From Achromobacter sp. UMC71 (GTDB lineage Bacteria > Pseudomonadota > Gammaproteobacteria > Burkholderiales > Burkholderiaceae_B), in NCBI RefSeq assembly GCF_014170305.1, contig NZ_LZZT01000047.1, positions 124,001-188,000 of the forward strand: DNA of 64,000 bases, read 5' to 3'. Positions within the stretch are counted from its first letter, which is position 1. Each line of letters begins with the position of its first letter. Shown here piece by piece: positions 15,395 through 24,308 of this stretch. The notes beneath the pieces are model-generated. The model made no database searches. It saw only the letters and a program-made list of their open reading frames with translations, and was not told the origin of the DNA. The translations under genes and the position numbers were made by a program.

Positions 15395-16918
15395 ATGAAC
15401 CGCAGGAAAATGCCATCCATTTGCTCGATTGCGCAGCGGGGCGCGATCGCCGGAATCTGTTTCGCCCTGGTCGCGCCGACCTTGCCGGTGGCCGCCTGGG
15501 CCCAGCCCGTGGGTTTGCCCACGATGGGCGCCGCATCCGCCGCGGACCTCTCCCCCATGCTGGAGCGCAGCCTGGGTGAGGCCATCATGTCGCAAGGGCG
15601 CCGCGATCCCACCTATATCGACGACCCCGAACTCAGCCAGTACCTCACCACCATGGGGCGCAAGCTGGCGGCGTTTTCGCCCGGCGCGGTGCCTGATGTC
15701 GAGATGTTCGGCGTGCGCGATCCCGAGATCAACGCCTTCGCCATGCCGGGCGGCTTCATCGGCGTCAATACCGGGCTGATCGTGTCCTCGGGCAGCGAGT
15801 CCGAGCTGGCGGCGGTGCTGGCGCACGAAATCGGCCACGTCGTGCAGCGCCACATCGCGCGCGGCATGACCCAGCAGAACCAGAACAGCATGGTGATGCT
15901 CGCCAGTCTGGCGGGCGCGCTGCTGGCCGCGCTGGCCGGCGGCGGGGGCAACCTGGCGATGGGGGTGGCCGCATTCGGCCAGGCCGCCGCCATCAACCGC
16001 CAATTGGGCTTTTCCCGCGATGCCGAACGCGAGGCCGACCGGGCCGGCTTCACCATGCTCACCAAGGCCGGCTACGACGCCGAGGGCATGGCGCAAATGT
16101 TCTCGCGTCTGATGAACGCGTCGCGCCTGAACGAAGGCGCGGGCGGCGGCTCGTGGGCCAGCACCCACCCCTTGTCCATCGAGCGTATGTCCGATGTGCA
16201 GAACCGCGTGCGTTCACTGCCGCCCGCGCGCCACGTCGACAGCGACGACTTCTGGTACGTGCGCGCCAAGATGCGCGTGGTGCAGGGGCGCGACGCGGTC
16301 AGCCTGCGGTCGGCCACGCAGCAATTGCAGGACGAAGCCCAGGCCCTGTCCGGCGTGCGCCGCTCGGCCGCGTATTACGGCCTGGCGTTGCAGGCCTTTC
16401 AGCGCAACAGCCTGGATGAGGCCGAGCGCAACATGGGGCTGGCCTCGGCCGACGGGCGCGATTCGCCGCAAATGGCCAAGCTCGCCGTCGATATCGCGCT
16501 GGCCCGCAAGGACTACCGGCGCGCGCAGGACCTGGCGCAGGCCGCCACGCGCCGCTGGCCCGAGCAGCGGGCGCTGGGCCTGGCCTACGCCACCGCGCTG
16601 CAGGCCAATGGCCGCCACGCCGAGGCGCAGGACTATCTGCGCGCCAAGATCAAGCAATGGGGTTCGGACGAGCCCAGTCTCTATCAGATGCTGGCGCAAA
16701 GCGAAGAGCGCAACGGCAAGCCGGTGCAGGCGCGCCGCGACCTGGCGCGCTACTACGTCATGACCGGCGCCTTCGCGGCGGCCGAGTCGCAGCTGCAGCA
16801 GGCGCGTAGCATGTCCACCGATTTCTACGAGCAGTCGCAGATCGACGTGCAGATCAAGGAAGTCAAGGACAAGCTGGCCGAAGAGCGCCAGTTGCTGGAA
16901 CGCTTCAAGTCGGGCTGA
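15395..16918 (+). CDS. bepA: periplasmic M48 metalloprotease with TPR repeats (BepA/YfgC type)
   Basis: BepA-type proteins sit in the periplasm and promote or degrade beta-barrel assembly intermediates at the BAM and LptD machinery. The 507-residue product has a signal peptide ending near AWA-QP. It carries the zinc motif HEIGH at 144-148 and the third-ligand region AEREADRAG around 210-218. A C-terminal tetratricopeptide-like helical half (about 270-490) ends in a coiled-coil ([17 protein letters not shown]). The length is slightly above the E. coli homologue (487). Identification as BepA rather than another M48 protease rests on the TPR half. Confidence 0.9.
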   Translation: MNRRKMPSICSIAQRGAIAGICFALVAPTLPVAAWAQPVGLPTMGAASAADLSPMLERSLGEAIMSQGRRDPTYIDDPELSQYLTTMGRKLAAFSPGAVPDVEMFGVRDPEINAFAMPGGFIGVNTGLIVSSGSESELAAVLAHEIGHVVQRHIARGMTQQNQNSMVMLASLAGALLAALAGGGGNLAMGVAAFGQAAAINRQLGFSRDAEREADRAGFTMLTKAGYDAEGMAQMFSRLMNASRLNEGAGGGSWASTHPLSIERMSDVQNRVRSLPPARHVDSDDFWYVRAKMRVVQGRDAVSLRSATQQLQDEAQALSGVRRSAAYYGLALQAFQRNSLDEAERNMGLASADGRDSPQMAKLAVDIALARKDYRRAQDLAQAATRRWPEQRALGLAYATALQANGRHAEAQDYLRAKIKQWGSDEPSLYQMLAQSEERNGKPVQARRDLARYYVMTGAFAAAESQLQQARSMSTDFYEQSQIDVQIKEVKDKLAEERQLLERFKSG

Positions 16919-16957
16919 TTCAGGCCGGGTTATCTGTGCCGGCCGGACGCAGGCGCG

Positions 16958-18058
16958 CTACAGCCCGGTCTCGAAGAAGCGGCCCAGGCGCTGCGGCAAC
17001 CACCCCAGGTGCGCCGGAAAGGCGCCCGTCGGAAAGCCGGCATGGCCGCCGTCCGTGGGTTGGTGCAGCAGGATGCTCGACGAGCATTCGTCCGGCTTGG
17101 GCAACGCGCTGGCCGGAATGAATGGATCGTTCAGCGCATTGAGCACCAGCGTCGGCACCGATATCTGCGGCAGCCACGGCTTGCTGGACGCGCGGGTCCA
17201 GTAATCGAGGGCATTGCGGAACCCGTGCATCGGCGCGGTGTAGGCGTCATCGAAATCGCGCAGGTCGCGCGCATGGGCGATGCGCATGACGTCGATGGCG
17301 CCCGGATAGCGATGGGCCTTTTCCAGCACCTTGTGCTTGAGCGTTTTGAGGAAATGGCCCGTATAGACCTTGCGGTTGAAGAACCCCGTGGACAGGGTCT
17401 TGCCGCAGGCCACCAGGTCCAGGGGCACGGACACGCCGGCGCACGCGGTCAGCCAGGAGGTGTCTTCGTGGTGTTCGCCCAGGTACTTGAGCAGCGCATT
17501 GCCGCCCAGCGATACGCCCACGGCGTGCCAGCGTGCATGCGGAATGCGGTCGCGCACCGTCTTGAGCAGGAAGCCGACCTCGGCGGAATCGCCGGAATAA
17601 TAGGCCCGCGCCAGGCGGTTGGGCACACCCGAGCAGCCGCGGAAATGCGCAATGACGACGATCCAGCCGCGCGCCCGGAAATGATGCGCGATGGACTGCG
17701 CATAGCGGCTGTTGCTGCCGCCTTCCAGGCCATGGAACAGCAGCAGGGCAGGGGTGTCGGCGGTTTGCGGCAGCGATTTCCAGTCGGCGTCGGTCATCCA
17801 GCGGGCCGCGGCGGTCTTGCCGTTGGCCACGGGGCCTTGTCCGCTGACCGGCGCGCCGTCGGCCGCCTTGTGAGGGAACAGCCCGGGGCCGGTCCAGTCG
17901 AAATCGACGAAATCGGTGTCAGGCGTTTCGACGCGGTCGCGCACGAAAGCGATGCGGTGGTACTGCGCGAACAGCGCGGCGTAGACCGTCTGGGCATCGC
18001 CTCCGGGCAACCAGGAGGGAACAGGGCAGGGCGTGGTATCGAAACGAGCAGCAGCCAA
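16958..18058 (-). CDS. YheT-family alpha/beta hydrolase
   Basis: A 366-residue hydrolase of the YheT/EMB8 family, whose physiological substrate is unsettled. It has the oxyanion segment LLFHGLEGGSNSRYAQS, the strand VVIAHFRGCSGVPNR, and the nucleophile elbow GVSLGGNALLKYLGE with Ser in GxSxGG. An Asp appears in LVLNALNDPFIP and a late His in DGGHAGFPTG, completing the triad. I place the start at the TTG (18058-18056), behind a GGCGGGTGG purine run and 16 bp after the stop of the upstream gene. Longer starts would overlap that gene. The start is uncertain. Confidence 0.88.
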   Translation of the reverse strand: MAAARFDTTPCPVPSWLPGGDAQTVYAALFAQYHRIAFVRDRVETPDTDFVDFDWTGPGLFPHKAADGAPVSGQGPVANGKTAAARWMTDADWKSLPQTADTPALLLFHGLEGGSNSRYAQSIAHHFRARGWIVVIAHFRGCSGVPNRLARAYYSGDSAEVGFLLKTVRDRIPHARWHAVGVSLGGNALLKYLGEHHEDTSWLTACAGVSVPLDLVACGKTLSTGFFNRKVYTGHFLKTLKHKVLEKAHRYPGAIDVMRIAHARDLRDFDDAYTAPMHGFRNALDYWTRASSKPWLPQISVPTLVLNALNDPFIPASALPKPDECSSSILLHQPTDGGHAGFPTGAFPAHLGWLPQRLGRFFETGL

Positions 18059-18074
18059 AAAAATCCACCCGCCT

Positions 18075-18497
18075 TCAGTGCAGCATGTCGGGTACGTCGT
18101 GCAAGTCGAGCACTCCGGCTTCCGTAGGCGCCGACGAGGCATGGTGCATGACCATGCGCCAGCCGGTGGGGCCCTTGTGGTAGATGTTCGTGGCGTAGCA
18201 GTTGGCGAACTGCGTGCCTTCCCGGGTGCGTACCGCCACTTGCTCGACCAGCACGTGCACCGCGCACATCATGCTCAACATGACCAGCGGGCGCAGCGGG
18301 CGGATATGCAGGGGGCCGTTGGCCAGCACGTGTTGCCAGGATTCGTGCACCGCCGAGTGGCCGACGATGCGCAGGCCTCCCGGATGGATGCAGACGACTT
18401 CCTCGTCGTCCGCCCACACTTGCATCAGGCGGACGGTGTCCCCCTGCTCAAGGGCTTCGTAGAACGCGTGTTCTGCTTCTTCGGGCGTGGCGAACAT
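18075..18497 (-). CDS. SnoaL/NTF2-like protein
   Basis: A 140-residue single-domain protein of the NTF2-like (SnoaL-type) fold. It starts MFATPEEAEHAFYEALEQGD and includes VWADDEEVVCIHPGG and WRMVMHHASSAP, the usual cone-shaped alpha+beta pattern. The fold is used for enzymes and ligand binders, so no reaction can be named. It lies 35 bp below the zinc-ribbon gene and 16 bp above the YheT-like hydrolase in a probable ilvE-zinc ribbon-NTF2-hydrolase operon. The nearby gene at 33231 belongs to the same fold but is exported and dissimilar. Confidence 0.75.
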   Translation of the reverse strand: MFATPEEAEHAFYEALEQGDTVRLMQVWADDEEVVCIHPGGLRIVGHSAVHESWQHVLANGPLHIRPLRPLVMLSMMCAVHVLVEQVAVRTREGTQFANCYATNIYHKGPTGWRMVMHHASSAPTEAGVLDLHDVPDMLH

Positions 18498-18532
18498 GAT
18501 GGCGGGAACGGTTTGGCGGTTGCGGCGAAGGC

Positions 18533-18751
18533 TTAGTGGTGGCCGTGCAGCACGGTGCCGGGCTTGAGCCGGTATTCGGCGCCGCAGTAGGCGCAGCGCG
18601 CCGAGCCGTTGCGCGCGACGTCCAGGAAGACGCGCGGGTGCATGCTCCACAGCGGGGCCTTGGGGCCGGGACAGAAGACGGGCAGGTCTTCGGCGCCGAC
18701 TTCAATGACTTCGTGGGGGTGGGGGACGGCGGCCGGGGCAGCAGCGGTCAT
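18533..18751 (-). CDS. zf-CHCC small zinc-ribbon protein
   Basis: A 72-residue protein with the CHCC zinc-finger pattern: Cys27 and His38 (FCPGPKAPLWSMHPRVFLD) and Cys53/Cys56 (CAYCGAEYRL). It resembles the eukaryotic complex I accessory subunit NDUFS6, whose bacterial relatives are short stand-alone proteins. The gene follows ilvE by 77 bp, an association common in betaproteobacteria by my recollection. The role is unknown; metal binding is likely from the motif. Confidence 0.85.
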   Translation of the reverse strand: MTAAAPAAVPHPHEVIEVGAEDLPVFCPGPKAPLWSMHPRVFLDVARNGSARCAYCGAEYRLKPGTVLHGHH

Positions 18752-18828
18752 GGAATTTCCTGAATAAAAATACCGATGGACGGTAGGTTGGGGCAGTAAT
18801 GCCGCCCTGGCGGGCAGGGCGGCGCGAA

Positions 18829-19749
18829 TCAGACTTTGCTCAGCCAGTGATGGTACTTCGGGTTGCGGCCATTCACCATGTCAAAAAACGCTTTCTGGAG
18901 TTTCTCGGTGATGGGGCCGCGCCGGCCCGAGCCGATCTGGCGGTTGTCGACCTCGCGGATCGGCGTGACTTCGGCGGCGGTGCCGGTGAAGAAAGCCTCG
19001 TCGGCGATGTAGACGTCGTCGCGGGTCAGGCGTTTGGTAACAATGCGCAAGCCGAAGTCGGCCGCCAGGGCGTGGATGGTCAAGCGGGTGATGCCGGTCA
19101 GGGCCGAGGCGATCTCGGGCTCGCAGAGCACGCCGTCCTTGACGATGAACAGGTTTTCGCCCGAGCCTTCGGCCACGAAGCCTTCGGTGTCCAGCAGCAG
19201 GGCTTCGTCGTAGCCGTCCTGCAGGGCCTCGGTATTGGCCAGGATCGAGTTGGCGTAGGTGGTGGCCACCTTGGCGCGTGGCATCGTCACGTTGACGTGC
19301 TGGCGGGCGAACGACGACACCTTGACCCGGATGCCCTGCGACAGGGCTTCTTCGCCCAGGTAGGCGCCCCAGGGCCAGGCAGCGATCGCCACGTGCACCT
19401 TGGCGCCCTTGGGCGACACGCCCATTTTTTCGGGGCCGTAGAACACCAGCGGCCGCAGGTAGGCGGATTCGAGCTTGTTCTCGCGCACCACCATCCGCTG
19501 GGCCTCGTTGATCGTGTCGCGATCGAAGGGCATCGGGATCTGGTAGATGTGCGCCGAATTGAAGAGGCGGTTGGTGTGGTCTTCGAGACGGAAGATCGCC
19601 GTGCCGATCTCGGCGTGGTAGGCGCGCACGCCTTCGAAGACCGACAGGCCGTAGTGCAGGGAGTGCGTCAGGACGTGCGTGGTCGCGTCGCGCCAGGGCA
19701 CGAGTTTGCCGTCATACCAGATGAAGCCATCGCGGTCAGCCATCGACAT
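18829..19749 (-). CDS. ilvE: branched-chain amino-acid aminotransferase
   Basis: A class IV PLP enzyme transaminating Val, Leu and Ile with 2-oxoglutarate. From the ATG at 19749 it is 306 residues: MSMADRDGFIWYDGKLVPW, LTHSLHYGLSVFEGVRAY, the PLP-lysine segment MPRAKVATTYANS and the phosphate-binding FVAEGSGENLF, then SALTGITRLTI and DEAFFTGTAAEVTPI. AGGGAG lies 6 nt before this ATG, which is why the upstream in-frame start was set aside. It diverges from azlCD, a branched-chain amino-acid exporter, giving a functional pair across the 183-bp intergenic region. Confidence 0.96.
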   Translation of the reverse strand: MSMADRDGFIWYDGKLVPWRDATTHVLTHSLHYGLSVFEGVRAYHAEIGTAIFRLEDHTNRLFNSAHIYQIPMPFDRDTINEAQRMVVRENKLESAYLRPLVFYGPEKMGVSPKGAKVHVAIAAWPWGAYLGEEALSQGIRVKVSSFARQHVNVTMPRAKVATTYANSILANTEALQDGYDEALLLDTEGFVAEGSGENLFIVKDGVLCEPEIASALTGITRLTIHALAADFGLRIVTKRLTRDDVYIADEAFFTGTAAEVTPIREVDNRQIGSGRRGPITEKLQKAFFDMVNGRNPKYHHWLSKV

Positions 19750-19932
19750 GGTCTGCTCCCTCTCAATGTGAGGGCCGTATTGTATCAAGCGGCGAGGTTA
19801 CAATAGGCCCCTATTCGCGCACCGGCGTGGTGCCTCCGGGCCTTCCGCGGGCCCGGCGGGCGAGCAGGTTGTCGTGCGTTTCCTTCCATAGAGTCTCCAT
19901 GTCGTCCTGTCCGAATACCCAGGGGTCCGCCG

Positions 19933-20682
19933 TTGTCCTCTGAGTCCGCGTTGTCCGATACCGAAGATCCGCGGGTGGCCCGCCAGGAGCGCATCGCCGC
20001 GTTCCGATCCGGGGTGCACGCCATCGTGCCGGCCCTGATCGCCACCGCGACCTGGGGCCTGGTGACCGGCGTTGCCATGGTCAAGTCCGGACTGACCGAA
20101 TCCATGGCCCTGGCCATGACCCTGCTGCTATACGCCGGCTCGGCCCAGCTCACCTCTTTGCCCCTGATCGCCACCGGCGCGCCGCTGTGGCTGATCTTCG
20201 CCGCGGGCTGCGTGGTGAACCTGCGCTTCCTGATCTTCGGCGCCGCGCTGCAACCCTATTTCCGCCACCTGTCCTGGCCCAAGCGCCTGGGTCTGGGTTA
20301 CTTCACCACGGACATGGGCTTCGTGCTGTTCATGCCCCGGTTCGGCGACGCCGCCGAGCGCGGCACCCGCGAACAGCTCTGGTACTTCATCGGCGCGGTT
20401 GCCCCTGGCTGGGTCGTCTGGCAGACCTCGTCCATTGTGGGCATCTACCTGGGTACCATGGTGCCGGCCGGCTGGTCGCTGGACTTCGCGGCGGTGCTTG
20501 CGCTCTTGGCCATCACGGTGCCGCTGGCCAATTCCAAGCCCATGCTGGTGTCGATGCTGGCCGCCGGCGTGGTGGCCTGGACCGGCCAGGTGCTACCGCT
20601 GCGTCTGGGCCTGGCTGCCGCGGTCATCGCCGGCGTCGTCGCCGGCATGTGGGCGGAACGTTTCTTCAAGGCGCGCCAATGA
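19933..20682 (+). CDS. azlC: AzlC-family branched-chain amino-acid exporter, large subunit
   Basis: AzlC works with AzlD to export branched-chain amino acids or analogues. The 249-residue protein has several helices and the family segments ATWGLVTGVAMVKSGLT, LLYAGSAQLTSLPLI and AAGCVVNLRFLIFGAAL. The start is a TTG (19933) with AGGGG seven bases upstream; I see no in-frame ATG that keeps the conserved N-terminus. It overlaps azlD by four bases (ATGA). Divergence from ilvE suggests that the pair balances internal branched-chain amino-acid pools. Confidence 0.88.
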   Translation: MSSESALSDTEDPRVARQERIAAFRSGVHAIVPALIATATWGLVTGVAMVKSGLTESMALAMTLLLYAGSAQLTSLPLIATGAPLWLIFAAGCVVNLRFLIFGAALQPYFRHLSWPKRLGLGYFTTDMGFVLFMPRFGDAAERGTREQLWYFIGAVAPGWVVWQTSSIVGIYLGTMVPAGWSLDFAAVLALLAITVPLANSKPMLVSMLAAGVVAWTGQVLPLRLGLAAAVIAGVVAGMWAERFFKARQ

Positions 20683-21014
20683 CCCTCTGGCCTTCCGAGA
20701 TCTACGTCTATTCGGCCATCCTGCTGCTGGCGCTGTGCAGCGTGCTGACCCGCGCCGGCTTCATGCTGTTCGGCGACTACATTCCCTTGCCCGACGGCGT
20801 GCGCCGCGCCCTGCGCTACGCGCCGGCGGCCGCGCTCACCGCCATCGTGGTGCCGGACCTGCTGCCCTGGAAAGCAGGGCTGGGTCCGATATTCGACTAC
20901 AAACTGGTGGCCGGCATCGTAGCCATCCTGGTGTTCCTGCGCACCCGCAGCGCGGTGCTGGTCATCGTCGTCGGCATGGTGGTCCTGTGGGGCTTGCGCT
21001 GGCTGGCCGGCTGA
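20679..21014 (+). CDS. azlD: AzlD-family exporter small subunit
   Basis: A 111-residue protein of four hydrophobic helices, starting MTLWPSEIYVYSAILLLALC. The segments RAGFMLFGDYIPLP and RALRYAPAAALTAIVVPDLL are characteristic of AzlD, the obligate partner of AzlC. The ATG overlaps the azlC stop (ATGA), so translation is coupled. Size and position leave little doubt. Confidence 0.9.
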   Translation: MTLWPSEIYVYSAILLLALCSVLTRAGFMLFGDYIPLPDGVRRALRYAPAAALTAIVVPDLLPWKAGLGPIFDYKLVAGIVAILVFLRTRSAVLVIVVGMVVLWGLRWLAG

Positions 21015-21395
21015 TGGCCGTGCTTGCTATGCTTGGTGTCCGCTGGGTGGACACTAAGGTTGCGCGGCAGACCCCGCCCGGCAGGGGGCGGGGCCGGTCC
21101 GCGGCGCATTCCTGACACGCGCTTGCCCGTGTGGTAGGCCGGCTGCGCTAAAATCAACTTATCCACAGCAATCCGGGCCTGGTACTGCCCTCATAAGTAT
21201 CGAAACCAGAATGCGCCGCCTGGCCTGCAAGGCAGGGTGCAGATTGCCCGTGACGCGCGTTGCGCGCCTGGGTGGTTTGCACGTGGCCGCGTGAGCGTGG
21301 CGCGCGTTCCGGTTGTCCCGATGCATATGTAGTGCAGTGCTCGAAGCACTCTCGTTTTGTTCTTTTTCAATGGTCCCGGTATCTGCCAAACCCTG
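21015..21395 (+). promoter_or_regulatory. long structured rhlE 5' region with a consensus DnaA box
   Basis: No gene is visible in these 381 bases. GTGTCC/GGACAC (21036-21041/21049-21054) and a CCCCGCCC/GGGCGGGG hairpin near 21074-21096 probably end azlCD transcripts, though without U tracts. A TAAAAT -10-like hexamer (21149-21154) is followed by a perfect consensus DnaA box TTATCCACA (21159-21167). A 6-bp hairpin AGTGCT-CGA-AGCACT (21336-21350) followed by a U-rich run lies 46 nt before the rhlE start and looks like an attenuator. Confidence 0.45.
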
Positions 21396-22886
21396 ATGAC
21401 TGAATCCACTCAATCCGCAGCACCCACCGCCGCAGCGCCCGCGCCGACGCCCACGTTCTCCGACTTCGGGCTGCATCCCCTGCTGTTGCAATCGATCGCC
21501 GAAACCGGCTACACCACGCCCACCCCCATCCAGGCCCAAGCCATCCCCGTCGTGGTGGAAGGGCGCGACGTCATGGGCGCGGCCCAGACCGGCACGGGCA
21601 AGACGGCGGCGTTCACGCTGCCCATCCTGCATCGCCTGATGCCGCTGGCCAACACCAGCGCCTCGCCCGCGCGGCACCCGGTGCGCGCGCTGATCCTCAC
21701 GCCCACCCGCGAGCTGGCGGACCAGGTCTACGAAAGCGTCAAGCGCTACAGCAAGCAGACGCCCCTGCGTTCTGCGGTTGTGTTCGGCGGTGTCGATATC
21801 GGGCCTCAGAAAGAAGCGCTGCGCCGCGGCTGCGAAGTCCTGGTGGCTACCCCGGGCCGCCTGCTCGACCACGTCGAGCAAAAGAACGTGAACCTGAGCC
21901 AGGTCGGCATCCTGGTGCTGGACGAAGCCGACCGCATGCTGGACATGGGCTTTCTGCCCGACCTGGAACGCATCATCCGCTTGTTGCCCGCGCAGCGTCA
22001 GGGTCTGCTGTTCTCGGCTACCTTCAGCAACGAAATCCGCAAGCTCGGCCGTTCGTACCTGAACCACCCGGTGGAAATCGAAGTCGCGGCGCGCAACGCC
22101 ACGGCCACCACCATCACGCAGATCGCCTACAAGATGGCGGGCGACAAGAAGCGCGCCGCCGTCGTGCACCTGGTGAAGTCGCGCGGCCTGAAGCAGGTCA
22201 TCGTGTTCTCGAACACCAAGATCGGCACGGCGCGCCTGGCGCGTGAACTCGAGCGCGACGGCGTCAAGGCCGAATCCATTCACGGCGACAAGACCCAGGC
22301 CGACCGCATGAAGGCGCTTGAAGCCTTCAAGGCCGGCGAACTCGAAGTCCTGGTCGCCACCGACGTGGCGGCTCGCGGCCTGGACGTGGCCGGCGTGCCT
22401 TGCGTCATCAACTACGACCTGCCGTACAACGCCGAAGACTACGTGCACCGCATCGGCCGTACCGGCCGCGCAGGCGCCTCCGGCGAAGCCATCGCTCTGT
22501 TCACGCCTGACGAAGAGCGCTTCCTGCTCGACATCGAAAAGCTCATCAAGCGCGAAGTGCCGCGCGGCACGCTGGATGTGCCCGCCGACCTGGTCGCCCG
22601 TAGCCATGGCCGCGGTGAAGAGCGTGGTTCCTCGTCGCGCGAAGGCCGTGAAGGCCGCGAAGGCCGTGAGGGCGGCCGCGAGCGCGGCGGCCGTTCGTCG
22701 GACCGGCGTTCGGGTGGCGGCTACGGCTCGAATTCGTCGCGCCAGCCCGTGGACGATTTCTTCCTCAAGCCCTACGAACCTTCGGCCGCTTCGGCACCCG
22801 CCGAAGAACAGGCGCCGCGCCAGAACGGCAATTCGACCGCGCCCAAGCGCCAGGTTGCCGTCTTGCTCGGCGGCAGCCGGAAATAA
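21396..22886 (+). CDS. rhlE: DEAD-box ATP-dependent RNA helicase RhlE
   Basis: An RNA helicase acting in ribosome assembly and RNA decay. The 496-residue protein has the Q motif (TPTPIQAQAIPV), Walker A AQTGTGKT at 63-70, PTRELADQ, the DEAD box at 176-179 (VLDEADRMLDMGF), SAT (LLFSATFS) and HRIGRTGRAG. The C-terminal tail is low-complexity and Arg/Gly/Glu-rich (GREGREGREGGRERGG), typical of RhlE RNA-binding tails. The ATG at 21396 is preferred to an upstream in-frame TTG at 21357. A long structured leader precedes it and two terminators follow. Confidence 0.95.
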   Translation: MTESTQSAAPTAAAPAPTPTFSDFGLHPLLLQSIAETGYTTPTPIQAQAIPVVVEGRDVMGAAQTGTGKTAAFTLPILHRLMPLANTSASPARHPVRALILTPTRELADQVYESVKRYSKQTPLRSAVVFGGVDIGPQKEALRRGCEVLVATPGRLLDHVEQKNVNLSQVGILVLDEADRMLDMGFLPDLERIIRLLPAQRQGLLFSATFSNEIRKLGRSYLNHPVEIEVAARNATATTITQIAYKMAGDKKRAAVVHLVKSRGLKQVIVFSNTKIGTARLARELERDGVKAESIHGDKTQADRMKALEAFKAGELEVLVATDVAARGLDVAGVPCVINYDLPYNAEDYVHRIGRTGRAGASGEAIALFTPDEERFLLDIEKLIKREVPRGTLDVPADLVARSHGRGEERGSSSREGREGREGREGGRERGGRSSDRRSGGGYGSNSSRQPVDDFFLKPYEPSAASAPAEEQAPRQNGNSTAPKRQVAVLLGGSRK

Positions 22887-22920
22887 CGCCCTCACGCCGC
22901 CCGCACTGCGTGCGCTAGCA

Positions 22921-22990
22921 GCCCCCGAAAGGGGGCTTTTTTGATGCGCCGCCCCAAAAGAGAACGCGCCCTTGCAGGGCGCTTTTTGTT
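22921..22990 (+). terminator. tandem rho-independent terminators after rhlE
   Basis: GCCCCC-GAAA-GGGGGC followed by T6 (22921-22942), then GCGCCCT-TGC-AGGGCGC followed by T5GTTT (22966-22990). Both are oriented for the plus strand and protect the convergent thioredoxin-like gene from read-through. Confidence 0.9.
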
Positions 22991-23015
22991 TGCCGGCAAT
23001 TTAGGCGCGGACGTG

Positions 23016-23399
23016 TCAGGCGGCAAGCAGCCTGGGCAAGTCGGGCAGGGCCGACGTCACCACCGGGCTGTGTTCGTCCAGGCTTTCCAGCAGGCGTTCC
23101 AGGTGGCCGATGTGCGGCAGCATGGGGCCGTAGAAAACCACGCGGCCGCCGATCTGGACCAGCAGGGTGGGGAAGTTCTCGACGTCGACTTCGCCCAGCA
23201 ATTCGGCGTGATCCTCGATGTCGATCCAGGCGAACACATGCTGCCGGAAGGTGCCGGACAGCGTGCGCAGCTTGGGTTTGTATTCCTCGCAGGTATCGCA
23301 CCAAGCGGCGCAGAAACAGGCGACGAGCCAGGCCTGGGGCGAAGCCGCCAGTTGGGCGCGCAGGGCGGAGAGATCGGAGCCGGGTACTAGGAGCGTCAT
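23016..23399 (-). CDS. thioredoxin-fold protein
   Basis: A 127-residue cytoplasmic protein with a thioredoxin fold. The redox motif Cys34-Asp-Thr-Cys37 sits in FCAAWCDTCEEYKPKL. The cis-proline strand is NFPTLLVQIGG, followed by PMLPHIGHLERLL. It lacks a signal peptide. The CDTC dipeptide differs from the CGPC of classical thioredoxin, so it may be a specialised reductase or chaperone-like member. It converges with rhlE and diverges from the EI24 gene 63 bp away. Confidence 0.85.
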   Translation of the reverse strand: MTLLVPGSDLSALRAQLAASPQAWLVACFCAAWCDTCEEYKPKLRTLSGTFRQHVFAWIDIEDHAELLGEVDVENFPTLLVQIGGRVVFYGPMLPHIGHLERLLESLDEHSPVVTSALPDLPRLLAA

Positions 23400-23462
23400 A
23401 CGAGCGAAGGCAGGCGTGTTTGACTATCATACCCGGGATGCCCACCTTTCATTTCCGATGCC

Positions 23463-24266
23463 ATGACTGCCTTGCGCACTGATTCCCAACCCGCCGGCGC
23501 CGGCCGTTTTACCGGCCCCGCGGGCAGCGTCGCGCAGGCTTTCAAGCGCGCGCTGGTGTCCCAATGCCACCCGACGATGCTGTTCGCGGTGCTGCTGCCT
23601 TTCCTGATCGCGCTGGTCGGCGCGTTCCTGCTGCTCTGGTTGTTCTGGACGCCCCTGACCGACTGGCTGCGGGTCGAAGCCTCGCACTGGGACTTCGTCA
23701 ACCGCACGGACGAATGGCTGGTGGCGATGGGGCTGTTCTCGCTCAAGATCTACCTGATTCCCGTGATCGCCGCGGCCATCCTGTTGCCGGTGTCCGGCAT
23801 CCTGGGCCTGGCCATCGCCGCCGTCTTCGTCATGCCGCTGGTGCTGCGTCACGTGGGCCAGCGCGAATACGCCGGCCTGGCTCACCAGGGCAGGTTTTCC
23901 ACCGCCGTCAGCGTCTGGAACGCGGTCTGGGTGTCGGCGGCATTCGCCGCCGGCTGGCTGCTGACTTTGCCCTTGTGGCTGGTGCCGCCCATGGCCGTGG
24001 TGCTGTCGGTGTTCTGGTGGGCCTTCGCGTTCTCGCGCATGATGCGGCTGGACGCCATCGTCGAACACGCCAGCCCCGCCGAGCGCAAGATCATCCTGAA
24101 GCGCAACAACGGCGGCTTCTGGGTCATCGGCCTGATCTGCTCGCTGCTCAACCTGCTGCCGCCGGCCTGGATCATCCTGCCGGTGTTCTCGGCCCTGGTC
24201 TACGCGCATTACGGGCTGGACGCCGTCCAGCGCCTGCGCCAGGAACGTACCATCGACGTCGCCTGA
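23463..24266 (+). CDS. EI24/CysZ-like membrane protein
   Basis: A 267-residue inner-membrane protein with about six hydrophobic segments. It matches the EI24 (CysZ-like) family, with LFAVLLPFLIALVGAFLLLW, LIPVIAAAILLPVSGILGLA and a C-terminal LKRNNGGFWVIGLICSLLNL followed by HYGLDAVQRLR. CysZ itself is a sulfate permease, but betaproteobacterial members are usually only annotated by domain, so sulfate transport is not claimed. The CinA-like gene follows after 42 bp and may be co-transcribed. Confidence 0.8.
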   Translation: MTALRTDSQPAGAGRFTGPAGSVAQAFKRALVSQCHPTMLFAVLLPFLIALVGAFLLLWLFWTPLTDWLRVEASHWDFVNRTDEWLVAMGLFSLKIYLIPVIAAAILLPVSGILGLAIAAVFVMPLVLRHVGQREYAGLAHQGRFSTAVSVWNAVWVSAAFAAGWLLTLPLWLVPPMAVVLSVFWWAFAFSRMMRLDAIVEHASPAERKIILKRNNGGFWVIGLICSLLNLLPPAWIILPVFSALVYAHYGLDAVQRLRQERTIDVA

Positions 24267-24308
24267 CGGCGGCGACCCCATTCAACCCGCCTCAATCTGG
24301 AACCGGAC

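Noticed and set aside
19899-19943. 14-codon ORF (MSSCPNTQGSAVVL) overlapping the azlC start, with Val-Val-Leu codons
   Set aside because: It resembles a branched-chain attenuator peptide, but there is no ribosome-binding site or following stem-loop, and it runs over the azlC start codon.
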